Source: Devosia enhydra
Lineage (GTDB): Bacteria; Pseudomonadota; Alphaproteobacteria; Rhizobiales; Devosiaceae
Direction: 5' to 3'
NCBI RefSeq assembly: GCF_900119845.1
Contig: NZ_FPKU01000002.1
Coordinates: forward strand, 142,045-206,044
DNA: 64,000 bases
The notes under the pieces were generated by a model. The model worked only from the letters and a program-made list of their open reading frames with translations. It searched no databases and was not told the DNA's origin. Position numbers and translations under genes: made by a program. Below are positions 1 to 8,530 of this stretch, piece by piece; positions within the stretch are counted from its first letter, which is position 1; the number at the start of each line of letters is the position of its first letter.

Positions 1-1291
1 AGTGGAACACAACCACGAGCGCGGCAAGGACCAGTGCCGCAGCTGCCGGGTTCACCGTGGACCAGATGGGGACATCGAGATCGAGGCCGAACGCTGTAAC
101 GGTTCTCACCTCATCGAAGACGACGTGCAGACCGAACCAGACGGCGAGGTTCAGGATGACGCCCACCACGGCTGCGGTGATGGCGGTCAGCGCGGCAGTC
201 AGCACCTTGTTGTCGCGCAAACGCTCGATGAAGGGCGCGCCGAGGAAGATCGACAGGAAGCAGGGGGTGAAGGTCACCCACGTCGTCAACAGCCCACCAA
301 GCGTTGCCGCCATCAATGGCGACAGCCCACTCGCATCGCGGAAAGCTCCCATGAAACCCACGAACTGCGTCACCATGATCAGCGGGCCCGGCGTCGTCTC
401 CGCCATGCCCAGACCGTCCAGCATCTCACCGGGGGCGAGCCAGCCGTAGTTCTGAACCGCTTCCTGCGCGACATAGGCCAGCACCGCATAGGCGCCGCCG
501 AAGGTGACAACGGCCATGACGCTGAAGAAGGCCGCAATTTGTGCGAAGACATTGGCCGGACCGAACACGGCGAACAGCAGGGCGACCGGCGCCAGCCAGA
601 GCGCGAGGAACACCGCCGAGATGCGAAAGGCCCAAGCCCGGTTGACGCGCGTGTGATCCGGCGATTCCTCACCCAGCAGGGTATCGGCGTCATCGACCTG
701 GACCTTGCCCACCTTGCCGTGTCCGCCGCCGCCAAGAAACGCAGGCAGGCCCGCACGCGCGCCGAAAAACCCGATCAGGCCAGCGATCAGGATGATGAGT
801 GGGAACGGCACGGCAAAGCCGAAGATCGCCACGAAGGAGGCTGCTGCGACGGCGACCATTGCGCCATTCTTCAGGGCGCGCGTCCCGATACGGATGACCG
901 CCTGCACCACGATGGCCAGCACTGCGGCCTTGAGCCCGAAGAACAGCGCCTCGACCGGTCCGACATTGCCGTAGAGCGCGTAGATCCAGCTGAGCGCCAT
1001 GATCGCCACAACGCCCGGCAGAACGAACAGGACGCCTGCGATAATGCCGCCGAGTGTGCGGTGCATGAGCCAGCCGATATAGACGGCGAGCTGCATCGCC
1101 TCCGGGCCCGGCAGGAGCATGCAGTAGTTGAGCGCATGGAGAAACCGCTTCTCGCCCAGCCAGCGCTGCTCTTCGACGAGAATCCGGTGCATGAGCGCGA
1201 TCTGTCCGGCGGGGCCGCCGAAGCTCAAGAGGCCGATGCGGGCCCAGATGCGGGTGGCCTCGGCCAGGGAGGGGAATGTGCGGTCCTGCAT
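1..1291 (-). CDS. chrA: Chromate efflux transporter ChrA (partial, runs off left edge)
   Basis: Inner-membrane CHR-family transporter that exports chromate. Reading leftward from ATG at 1291, 430 codons stay open to the window edge, so only the last few residues should be missing (the family is about 400-450 residues). The two homologous CHR halves are visible: the first has SFGGPAGQIALMH and PGPEAMQLAVY, the second has TFGGAYAVLAYVAQE and TTPGPLIMVTQFVGF. Many hydrophobic stretches suit a polytopic membrane protein. Its start codon overlaps the chrB stop (TGATG at 1289-1293), so the two are translationally coupled. Family assignment is firm from the motifs and the chrB partner; substrate specificity is inferred from the family. 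Confidence 0.93.
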   Translation of the reverse strand, partial: MQDRTFPSLAEATRIWARIGLLSFGGPAGQIALMHRILVEEQRWLGEKRFLHALNYCMLLPGPEAMQLAVYIGWLMHRTLGGIIAGVLFVLPGVVAIMALSWIYALYGNVGPVEALFFGLKAAVLAIVVQAVIRIGTRALKNGAMVAVAAASFVAIFGFAVPFPLIILIAGLIGFFGARAGLPAFLGGGGHGKVGKVQVDDADTLLGEESPDHTRVNRAWAFRISAVFLALWLAPVALLFAVFGPANVFAQIAAFFSVMAVVTFGGAYAVLAYVAQEAVQNYGWLAPGEMLDGLGMAETTPGPLIMVTQFVGFMGAFRDASGLSPLMAATLGGLLTTWVTFTPCFLSIFLGAPFIERLRDNKVLTAALTAITAAVVGVILNLAVWFGLHVVFDEVRTVTAFGLDLDVPIWSTVNPAAAALVLAALVVVFH

Positions 1292-2112
1292 CAGTCGGCC
1301 TTCGGCTTGTTCGTGGGCCAGTTATGGGTCTCGTCGGTTGCGTCCCGCGCCCATCGATAGAAGGCGTCATAGAGCAGCAACCCCGCTTCGAGCTGCTCCA
1401 GATCGTCGGAATACATCCGCGACAGGCCGAGCGAAGCCGCAAGCAGACCGGCGGCCTCGGGTGCGAGGTCGAGCCGGGCCGTATCGGCGCCGCGCACAAT
1501 GGCGGCCAGGCGGTCGAGGGCGGGAATGCTCAGGCCGAACTCGGCCTGCATCACGTCGAAGGTGCAGAGCTCGCCGCGGTGGCTCCAGAACACGTCCTCG
1601 ATGTCGAAGGGGGACGCGTTGTAGCGTTCGGCGACGCCCACCACCTCGGCGGGCGCCACGAACAGGATGACGGCGCGGGGATCGAGAAAGCGCCGGATCA
1701 GCCACGGGCAGGCGATGCGGTCGATCTTGGGGCGCGAGCGCGTGACCCAGATGGTGCGGCCCTGCGCATCGCGCGCGGGCAGCTTCGCCGGATCGATCAG
1801 CGGCAGACCGGCGGAGCGCCAGGCCTCGAACCCGCCCTCGAGATACTCCGAGGCGCAGCCCTCGGCGCGCAGCCAGGCTGCCGTGCCCTGACTTCGCCGG
1901 TGGCCGGCCTGACAGACGGCGATCGACGGCTGACCGCTGAGTTGTGGCGCGAGGGCGGCCAGCGCCTGGTCGTCGATCCGGGTGGCGCCAGGGAGCAACC
2001 GCGGATCGGCGGCGCAATCTTCCTCGGACCGCACGTCGAGCAGGAGCGGTGCACGGGGGGTTCCGATGATGCGGGAAAGCTTGTCGAACGAAATGGCATT
2101 GGGCGCAGGCAT
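1291..2112 (-). CDS. chrB: Chromate resistance protein ChrB (rhodanese + ChrB domain)
   Basis: 273 residues. Residues 1-105 are a rhodanese-like domain with the active-site loop VCQAGHRRSQ (Cys67). Residues about 120-270 are the ChrB domain, including WVTRSRPKIDRIACPW and IEDVFWSHRGELCTFD. ChrB proteins are known as chromate-responsive regulators or accessory factors of ChrA; which role applies here cannot be read from the sequence. The ATG at 2112 was chosen because GGAGGAAC lies directly upstream; an open frame continues further upstream but has no family similarity. Coupled to chrA by a TGATG overlap. The gene points away from the phage genes, 171 bp from the first of them. Confidence 0.93.
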   Translation of the reverse strand: MPAPNAISFDKLSRIIGTPRAPLLLDVRSEEDCAADPRLLPGATRIDDQALAALAPQLSGQPSIAVCQAGHRRSQGTAAWLRAEGCASEYLEGGFEAWRSAGLPLIDPAKLPARDAQGRTIWVTRSRPKIDRIACPWLIRRFLDPRAVILFVAPAEVVGVAERYNASPFDIEDVFWSHRGELCTFDVMQAEFGLSIPALDRLAAIVRGADTARLDLAPEAAGLLAASLGLSRMYSDDLEQLEAGLLLYDAFYRWARDATDETHNWPTNKPKAD

Positions 2113-2283
2113 GTGCGTTCCTCCGTCGCCGGGGTTGAACAGGAACGCGATCTTCGGCTGGCGCCTCGTGGGGAGCTCGCGGATCCCCATGGCTCCAGTT
2201 ACCGGAAGCGCTCTGAAACTGTCAAGAATTGCAAAGGTCAAGCTGCCCATGCTCGGGCACTTCGGAGATCGAAGGGACCGTCC

Positions 2284-2703
2284 ATGCCCACCCTCCGCGA
2301 AACCACCCTCACCGCGCTGCACGCGCGGCTCTCGGCGCTGCCCGCCACCGCCCTGCGCGGCGAGGTCCTGCCCGAACGCGTGCCGGCAGCCGGGTTGCTG
2401 ATCCTGCGTGACGGCGAACCCGGCGAGCCCGAGGTGACGCTCTCGCCCTTGCGCTACCACTACCAGCACCGCGCCGAGATCGAGGCGGTCGTGCAAGGCG
2501 CCGACCGAGACGCCGCATTCGACACGCTGACCGCCAGCATCGGCGCAGCACTCGCCGCTGACCGCACACTGGGCGGGCTCTGCGACTGGGTCGAGGCGGA
2601 AGCGCCACAGTCCGTCGATCTGCCCGTCGAGGGCGCGGCCAGCCTGAAGGCCGCCGTAATCCCGGTGGTGCTGCACTATTCCACGGCCGACCCGCTCGGC
2701 TGA
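2284..2703 (+). CDS. Putative tail terminator / tail-completion protein
   Basis: 139 residues, acidic, no signal peptide or membrane segment. It sits immediately before the tail tube gene, the usual place of the tail terminator (the ring that ends the tail tube). Homologues in alphaproteobacterial prophages are often labelled acyl-CoA transferase, a name I would not trust. The sequence contains PLRYHYQHRAEIEAVV and a C-terminal strand-rich half ending in PVVLHYSTADPLG, compatible with the small alpha/beta fold of terminators. ATG at 2284 follows an AGGGA motif. The role is inferred from position; the protein itself is not recognised at motif level. Confidence 0.6.
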   Translation: MPTLRETTLTALHARLSALPATALRGEVLPERVPAAGLLILRDGEPGEPEVTLSPLRYHYQHRAEIEAVVQGADRDAAFDTLTASIGAALAADRTLGGLCDWVEAEAPQSVDLPVEGAASLKAAVIPVVLHYSTADPLG

Positions 2704-2727
2704 TCCCGACAACCCGAGGAGAACACC

Positions 2728-3669
2728 ATGGCACGAGCCCAGGGGGCGCGGGCGCTGATGGCGCTTGCGTTCGAGACCACCTATGGAACGCCGCCCGCGA
2801 GCGGCTTTACTCGCATGCCCTTCGCCAGCACGTCGCTAGGCGCCGAGCAACCGCTCCTCAACTCCGAACTTCTCGGCTACGGCCGCGATCCGCTGGCGCC
2901 GATCAAGGACGCGGTGACGGCCGATGGCGATGTCGTGGTGCCCCTTGACGCAGAGGCCTTCGGCTTCTGGCTGAAGGCGGCCTTCGGCACGCCGACGACC
3001 ACGGGTGCGGAAGCGCCCTACACACACGAGTTCCAGTCGGGGTCGTGGACGCTGCCCAGCATGTCGATCGAGACCGGCATGCCCGAGGTGCCGCGCTACG
3101 CGATGTATTCGGGCTGCGTCCTCGACCAGATCACCTGGCAGATGCAGCGCTCGGGGTTGCTGACCGCGACGGCGCGGCTGGTCGCGCAGGGCGAGACGGT
3201 CGGGACCACGACGAGCGCGGGAACACCGGCCGCGCTGGAGCTGAAGCGCTTCGGGCATTTCAACGGGGCGATCACCCGCAACGGATCGGCCCTCGGCAAC
3301 GTGGTCTCGGCCGAGATCACCTATGCCAACAATCTCGACCGGATCGAGACCATCCGCTCGGACGGGCGCATCGACGGCGCGGACCCGTCCATCGCGGCGC
3401 TCACCGGCCGGATCGAGGTGCGCTTCGCCGACCAGACGCTGGTGACGCAGGCGATCAACGGCGAGGCCTGCGAAATGGAGTTCGCCTACGTGCTGCCTTC
3501 CGGCGAGAGCTTCACCTTCACCGTGCACGCCGTCTACCTGCCGTGCCCGCGCATCGAGATCGGCGGGCCGCAGGGCGTTCAGGCCAGCTTCGACTGGCAG
3601 GCCGCGCGCGATGCCACGCTCGGGCGGATGTGCACCGCCACCCTGATCAACGACATCGAGGAATACTGA
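2728..3669 (+). CDS. Phage tail tube protein
   Basis: 313 residues. The composition is that of a two-domain beta-sandwich tail tube protein: an N-terminal tube domain (YGTPPASGFTRMPFAST, then LDAEAFGFWLKAAFG) and a second half with RNGSALGNVVSAEITYANN and IRSDGRIDGADPS. These are typical of the siphophage tube family found in Rhodobacterales and Rhizobiales prophages. It polymerises into the inner tube of a non-contractile tail. ATG at 2728 is preceded by GAGGAG at good spacing. It is followed after two bases by the chaperone gene, which is the normal order. Confidence 0.82.
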   Translation: MARAQGARALMALAFETTYGTPPASGFTRMPFASTSLGAEQPLLNSELLGYGRDPLAPIKDAVTADGDVVVPLDAEAFGFWLKAAFGTPTTTGAEAPYTHEFQSGSWTLPSMSIETGMPEVPRYAMYSGCVLDQITWQMQRSGLLTATARLVAQGETVGTTTSAGTPAALELKRFGHFNGAITRNGSALGNVVSAEITYANNLDRIETIRSDGRIDGADPSIAALTGRIEVRFADQTLVTQAINGEACEMEFAYVLPSGESFTFTVHAVYLPCPRIEIGGPQGVQASFDWQAARDATLGRMCTATLINDIEEY

Positions 3670-3671
3670 CC

Positions 3672-4109
3672 ATGATCCGTCTCGATCTTTCCGCCGAGCC
3701 GAAATGGCTCGATCTCGGGGCTGGCCTGCGCCTGCACGTCCTGCCCGTCACCACCGCGATCATGGTCGCCGCCCGCACCGATCCGGCGGTGGAAGCACTA
3801 CCCGAGGAGGCAAGCAGGGAGGAGCAGGCACTGGTCATGGCGAAGGCGGTCGCCCGCCGCGTGGTCATCGGCTGGGAGGGTGTCGGCGATGCCGGCGGCA
3901 ATCCCGTTCCCGTCACACCAGAAGGGATCGACGCGGCTCTGGACATCTGGCCGGTGTTCGAGGCCTTCCAGACCCGCTGCCTCGCGCCGCATCTGATGCT
4001 GGATGCGGAAAAAAACGCCTCCGCGCCCTCGCCGAATGGCAGTTCGGCGGGGGCGAAAGCTACTGCGCGGCCTGCCAAGGCCCGTGTCCGGACTGCCCGG
4101 CGCGGCTGA
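3672..4109 (+). CDS. Tail assembly chaperone, short form (0-frame product)
   Basis: 145 residues in the zero frame. It lies between tail tube and tape measure, the position of the lambda G/GT-type chaperone that coats the tape-measure protein during tail assembly. Residues 1-115 look protein-like (LDLGAGLRLHVLPVTTAIMVAARTD; FEAFQTRCLAPHLMLDAEKN). After codon 115 the zero frame becomes Ser/Pro/Arg/Ala-rich (SAPSPNGSSAG...), whereas the -1 frame becomes protein-like. A slippery heptamer sits exactly at the switch (4010-4016). The longer frameshifted product is listed separately. An A7-run indel or sequencing error is the alternative. Confidence 0.72.
   Translation: MIRLDLSAEPKWLDLGAGLRLHVLPVTTAIMVAARTDPAVEALPEEASREEQALVMAKAVARRVVIGWEGVGDAGGNPVPVTPEGIDAALDIWPVFEAFQTRCLAPHLMLDAEKNASAPSPNGSSAGAKATARPAKARVRTARRG
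4010..4016 (+). promoter_or_regulatory. -1 ribosomal frameshift slippery site A AAA AAC
   Basis: Zero-frame codons GAA AAA AAC (4008-4016) present the canonical X XXY YYZ heptamer A AAA AAC. Slippage by -1 continues with CGC CTC CGC, giving RLRALAEWQFGGGES in the next frame. This is exactly where coding potential moves from one frame to the other. Phage tail chaperone genes of the G/GT type commonly use this mechanism. I did not identify a definite stimulatory pseudoknot downstream. Confidence 0.6.
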
Positions 4110-4369
4110 ACCGGCCTCTGACGTATGAGGGCTGGCAGGTCTGGGATCTGGCGCAACGCCTGACCGGACAGCTTCGCATCGCGACCGGCATAGGCGGTGG
4201 TGCCGTCATCGGCTGGGACATGGGGGCAGCGCTCGCCATGGCGCGGGCGCTCGGGGTCGATCCGCTGATCGCCGCCGAATGCCTGCCCGAGATCGAGGCG
4301 GCGATGGTCCGCAAGCTCAATGAACAGATGGCGTCCGGTGGCCGGGCGTCGCCGGGGCCGGAGCGATGA
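4017..4369 (+). CDS. Tail assembly chaperone, C-terminal extension read in -1 frame
   Basis: About 117 residues continuing the chaperone after a -1 shift, ending at 4369. It has a Cys-rich knuckle, CAACQGPCPDCP, likely metal-binding, then LTYEGWQVWDLAQRL and a helical tail (AALAMARALGVDP, PEIEAAMVRKLNEQM). The frame has no ATG, GTG or TTG start before the conserved part, so it is not readily explained as an independent gene. Expression by fusion to the upstream 115 residues is the best reading. Related prophages may encode this part as a separate small protein. It ends 45 bases before the tape-measure start. Confidence 0.6.
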
Positions 4370-4414
4370 ACCCGGCCCTACAAGCCTCGTCCCGCTCGTC
4401 AGGAAAACTGATCC

Positions 4415-6561
4415 ATGGCTCAGAAACGTGTCTCCGTCCGCCTCGTCGCCGAGGGCGGAAGGCAGGTGAAGGCCGAGTTCCAGGGCGTCGGCGATGCGGG
4501 CGAGAGCAATTTCAAGCGGATCGAGCGGCAGGCCGACATCACCGGAGCGGTGGTACGCCGGGTCATGGGCATCCTCGGCGCGGCGATCAGCACGCGCCAG
4601 CTCGTCGCCTATGCCGACCAGTGGACCTGCGCTCGCGCGTCGATCTGGCCACCGGCTCGCAGGAAGCGGGCGCTGCCGTGATGGACCGGCTCGCCTCGAT
4701 GGCGCGGCGGACCTATTCGAGCTTGGGGCAGACCACCGAATCCTGGCTCGCCAATGCCACGGCCCTGCGCGAACTGGGGCTGACGACGGCGGAATCGCTG
4801 GATTTCACCGAGGCGCTGAACAACGCCATGGTCGTCTCGGGTGCGCGGGCGGAGCGCGCGGCCTCGGTTCAGACCGCGCTATCGCGCGCCATGGCGCTGG
4901 GGACCCTATCCGGTCAGAACCTCAACAGCGTGATCCAGAACGGCGGGCGCGTGGCGGAACTGCTGGCCGAGGAACTCGGCACCACGGTCTCGGGCCTGCG
5001 CACCCTCGGTCAGCAGGGCGCCATCACCGGCGATGTCATCCGCACGGCGCTGGTCGGCAATCTCGAACTGCTGCGCGAAGAAGCCGACAGCATGCCCGCG
5101 ACCATCGGCGACGCCTTCACGCTGATCGGCAATGCCGCCCTGCAACTGGTCGGGACCTGGGATCAGATGGCGGGCGCGTCCTCGACGGTGGCCGAGGCGC
5201 TGATCCTGCTGGCCGACAATCTGGAGAGGATCGCTGCCATCGGCATCGCCTTCGCCGGCTTCATGGCCGGACGCTGGGTCGCAGCCTTCGTTGCCGCCCG
5301 TGTCGCGACCTTCAGCCTGTCGGGCGCGCTGACGCTGCTGCGCGGGGCGATCATCCGCACGGGGATCGGCGCGCTGATCGTCGGCGCAGGCGAGCTGATC
5401 TACTGGTTCGGCCAGCTCGTGAAGGGCGCAGGCGGCTTCGGTTCGGCGCTCGAGTTGATGGGCAAAGTGGCGCGCGCCGTCTGGGACGGGATCAAGGCCA
5501 CGCTCGGCTCTTTCGTGGACGACTTCCGCGCCCTGCGCGCCGATGTCGAGGCAATCTGGCTGCGGCTGATGGCCTTCCTGTCGAACAGATGGGCCGATTT
5601 CCTCGGCACCATCGGACCGACCTTCAACGCGGTCGCCGAGACGATCGGTGCCGACGCGCGGATCGACTGGTTCGGGGCGCAGTCCTATGCCTCGATGCTC
5701 GATCACGCCGCCAGCAACGCTGGTGCGATGGCCGACCGCTATCGCCAGCGCGCGGCCGACACGCGGGCCGGAGCGTTCGAAGGTGTCGGCCCGGCAATGC
5801 AGGCGCTGCGCGATGCGCTGAGCGGGGATGACAGCGAAAGCGCACTCGATGATGCGGCTGCCGCCGCCGGCCGGGTAACCGATGCGCTGAACGCTTCGGA
5901 AACGGCGGCAAGGGGTGCCGGAGCGGCCGGGCGCAGCGCCGGAGAAGAGACCCGGGCCGGGGCCGAGGCTGCCGCGACCGGCTGGGCGGCGGTGAGCGAG
6001 ACGCTCGCCGACTATGCCACGAAGGCAAGCGAGATCGGCGGCGACATCGGCCAGGCGCTGGTCGGGGCGTTCCGGGGTGCCGAGAACGCCATCGGCGAGT
6101 TCGTGAAGACCGGCAAGCTGAAGTTCGGCGATCTGGTCACCTCGCTGATTGCCGATCTGGCGAAGCTCGCTGCGCGGCGCTTCATCCTCGGCCCGCTGGC
6201 AGGCGTGCTTTCCGGCGTTCTGGGCAATCTCGGTGGCGGGATCTTCGCCAACATCCTGCACGCCGGCGGCATGGTCGGTTCTCCGGGACCGGGCCGCATG
6301 GTGCCCGCGCTCGCCTTCGCCAATGCCCCGCGCATGCATTCCGGCGGCTGGGCGGGCCTGAGACCCGACGAGGTACCCGCGATCCTGCAACGTGGTGAGC
6401 GGGTGCTCTCGCGGCGAGAGGCAGCGGGTTACGGCGCCACCGCCGCGCAGACTGTCAACATCACGATCAATGCCCGCGATGCCGAGAGCTTCCGGCAGTC
6501 CCGCACGCAGATCGCGGCCGACATCGCCCGCGCGGTCTCGCTCGGGCGAAGGGGCATGTGA
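4415..6561 (+). pseudogene. Tape-measure protein, frameshifted near its 5' end
   Basis: The N-terminus (MAQKRVSVRLVAEGGRQVK, 4415) runs to STRQLVAYADQWT and then hits a premature end at 4681. The remaining ~645 residues continue in another frame from DLRSRVDLATGSQEAG to 6561. That part has the classic tape-measure features: RAERAASVQTALSRAM, hydrophobic helices near 5230-5410, long Ala-rich helices and a C-terminal GGWAGLRPDEVPAILQRGERV motif. At the junction (4623-4627) one GACC is present where WT-D-L would need GACCGACC, so loss of one 4-bp tandem copy explains the shift. Homologues are RcGTA g11-like. The fused protein would be about 716 residues. A sequencing error is possible; otherwise tail assembly should be blocked. 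Confidence 0.8.
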
Positions 6562-6570
6562 GGCATCGTC

Positions 6571-7197
6571 ATGGCTTTCCACGAGGTCCGGTTCCCGGAC
6601 GACATCAGCCGCGGCGCGCGCGGCGGACCGGAGCGGCGCACCCAGATCGTGGAACTGGCCTCGGGCAACGAGGAACGCAACGCCAGCTGGGCGAACTCGC
6701 GCCGCCGCTATGACGTGGCCTATGGCATCCGTCGTGCCGACGATCTCGCGGCAGTGGTCGCCTTCTTCGAGGCGAGAAACGGCCGCCTTCACGGCTTCCG
6801 CTTCAAGGACTGGGCCGACTTCAAGTCCTGCCTGCCGTCGCAGACGCCGGGCGCAGCCGACCAGTCGCTCGGCACCGGCGACGGCACGACGACGCAGTTC
6901 CAGCTCGCGAAGCGCTACGCCTCCGGCGCGCAGTCCTGGACACGCAGCATCGCCAAGCCGGTCACGGGCAGCGTGCGTGTCGCGCTCGCGGGCGTCGAAC
7001 AGATGTCGGGCTGGTCGGTCGATACCACGACCGGCCTCGTCACCTTCGCTCAAGCACCCGGTGCAGGCGTCGCCATCACGGCGGGCTTCGCGTTCGACGT
7101 ACCCGTCCGCTTCGACACCGACGCGCTCGACGTCACCCTCGACCTCGAGCGGCTCGGCTCGATCACCTCCATTCCGCTTCTGGAACTGCGCCGATGA
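6571..7197 (+). CDS. DUF2460 / TIGR02217 distal tail protein (GTA g12-like)
   Basis: 208 residues. The family signature starts the protein (MAFHEVRFPDDISRGARGG, then RTQIVELASGNEERNASW and RRRYDVAYGIR), followed by FEARNGRLHGFRFKDWADF. In the RcGTA particle the g12 product is the distal tail protein joining tube and baseplate hub. Its length is the family norm. It starts 9 bases after the tape-measure stop and its stop overlaps the next start (ATGA at 7194), so translation is coupled through to the peptidase gene. Confidence 0.9.
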   Translation: MAFHEVRFPDDISRGARGGPERRTQIVELASGNEERNASWANSRRRYDVAYGIRRADDLAAVVAFFEARNGRLHGFRFKDWADFKSCLPSQTPGAADQSLGTGDGTTTQFQLAKRYASGAQSWTRSIAKPVTGSVRVALAGVEQMSGWSVDTTTGLVTFAQAPGAGVAITAGFAFDVPVRFDTDALDVTLDLERLGSITSIPLLELRR

Positions 7198-8078
7198 AGA
7201 CCCTTGATCCCGCCCTGCAGGCCCATCTCGACGAGGGCACGACGACGCTCGCGTGGTGCTGGCGGATCACCCGCGCCGACGGCGTCACCTTCGGCTTCAC
7301 CGACCACGACCGGACGCTGAGTTTTGACGGGACTGACTTCGAGCCCGAAAGCGGGCTCACGGCGTCCGAGGTGCGCTCGGGGTCGGACCTGTCGGTCGAT
7401 GCACAGGATGCCGAGGGTGTGCTGACCTCGGACCGGATCACCGAGACCGACATCCTCGACGGCCGCTGGGACAACGCCGAGGTCGAGGTCTGGCGCGTGA
7501 ACTGGGCCGACACAGGCCAGCGCGTGCTGATGCGGCGCGGGGCCATCGGCCAGATCCGGCGCGGGCGGCTCGCGTTCGTCGCCGAGGTCCGCTCGCTCGC
7601 CCATGTGCTCGGTCAGACGGTCGGACGGACGTTTCAGGCGACCTGTGACGCCGCGCTCGGGGATCAGCGATGCGGCGTCGATCTGGAAGGCCCCGCCTTC
7701 AAGGGAACTGGCACCGTGATTGATCTTATGCGTGACCGGGCGTTTACCGCCTCTGGTCTCGGCGGGTTCGCCTCCGGCTGGTTCACCTTCGGGATCATCG
7801 AATGGACCAGCGGCACGAATGCGGGGCGTCGCGCGGAAGTGCTGGGCCATGACGTCACAGATGGAATCGCGGTGCTGACCCTGCTCGAAGCGCCGGTGCG
7901 CGCGATCGTCGAAGAGGACGCCTTCACCATCCGTGCGGGCTGCGACAAGCGCATGGAGACCTGCGGGGCCAAGTTCGCCAACACCGTCAACTTCCGCGGC
8001 TTCCCGCATATCCCCGGCCAGGATGCCGTCGTCCGCTACGCCACCAAGGATGGCGGCCACGAGGGAGGCGTGCTGTGA
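7194..8078 (+). CDS. DUF2163 / TIGR02218 tail hub protein (GTA g13-like)
   Basis: 294 residues. N-terminal DUF2163 (WRITRADGVTFGFTDHDRT, then SGLTASEVRSGSDLSVD) and C-terminal BR0599-type domain with Cys pairs CDAALGDQRCGVD and CDKRMETCGAKFANT followed by NFRGFPHIPG. The Cys arrangement resembles tail hub proteins that carry an iron-sulfur cluster (lambda gpL type); that property is inferred. It overlaps neighbours at both ends by four bases. It is the hub between the distal tail ring and the receptor-binding megatron. Confidence 0.9.
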   Translation: MKTLDPALQAHLDEGTTTLAWCWRITRADGVTFGFTDHDRTLSFDGTDFEPESGLTASEVRSGSDLSVDAQDAEGVLTSDRITETDILDGRWDNAEVEVWRVNWADTGQRVLMRRGAIGQIRRGRLAFVAEVRSLAHVLGQTVGRTFQATCDAALGDQRCGVDLEGPAFKGTGTVIDLMRDRAFTASGLGGFASGWFTFGIIEWTSGTNAGRRAEVLGHDVTDGIAVLTLLEAPVRAIVEEDAFTIRAGCDKRMETCGAKFANTVNFRGFPHIPGQDAVVRYATKDGGHEGGVL

Positions 8079-8521
8079 CGCAACCCCTCGCATTGTCCGA
8101 CCCCGCGCGCGTCATCGCCATCGCGCGGTCCTGGCTCGGCACGCCGTACCATGACCAAGCCAGTCTCCGCGGCGTCGGCTGCGACTGCCTCGGGCTGGCC
8201 CGGGGCGTGTGGCGCGAGGTCGTCGGCCCCGAGCCGTTCCCGATCCCGCCCTACAGCCGCGACTGGGGCGAGTCCGGCCCGCGCGAAGTGCTGGCCGAGG
8301 GCGCGCGGCGCATGATGATCGAGCTGCCGCCGGCCGAGGCAGGTCTCGGCGCGCTGGTGCTCTTCCGCATGAAGCCCCGCGCCATCGCCAAGCATGTCGG
8401 GGTCCTGACGGCCCCCGACTCCTTCCTCCACGCCTATGAGCGGCTCGGCGTGATCGAGGAACCGCTCACGCAACCCTGGCGGCGGCGCATCGCCTTCGCC
8501 TTCCTGTTTCCGCAACGCTGA
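8075..8521 (+). CDS. NlpC/P60 family tail peptidase (TIGR02219, GTA g14-like)
   Basis: 148 residues, GTG start at 8075 overlapping the previous stop. NlpC/P60 Cys-His hydrolase: RSWLGTPYHDQASL and GVGCDCLGLARGVWRE carry the catalytic Cys, and KHVGVLT carries the catalytic His. Tail-borne enzymes of this family cut peptidoglycan peptide bridges during entry. Position between the g13-like and g15-like genes matches RcGTA order exactly. Confidence 0.9.
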   Translation: MTQPLALSDPARVIAIARSWLGTPYHDQASLRGVGCDCLGLARGVWREVVGPEPFPIPPYSRDWGESGPREVLAEGARRMMIELPPAEAGLGALVLFRMKPRAIAKHVGVLTAPDSFLHAYERLGVIEEPLTQPWRRRIAFAFLFPQR

Positions 8522-8530
8522 GTTTCACAC

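Noticed and set aside
1..1360. Long plus-strand open frame opposite chrA
   Set aside because: It is the antisense shadow of a membrane-transporter gene, rich in Arg/His/Gln and without motifs.
2190..2230. A CTTCCGGTAACTGGAG dyad upstream of chrB that resembles the CueR boxes
   Set aside because: No -35 element adjoins the dyad and no -10 lies at 19 bp on either strand, so it is not a MerR-type promoter as written.
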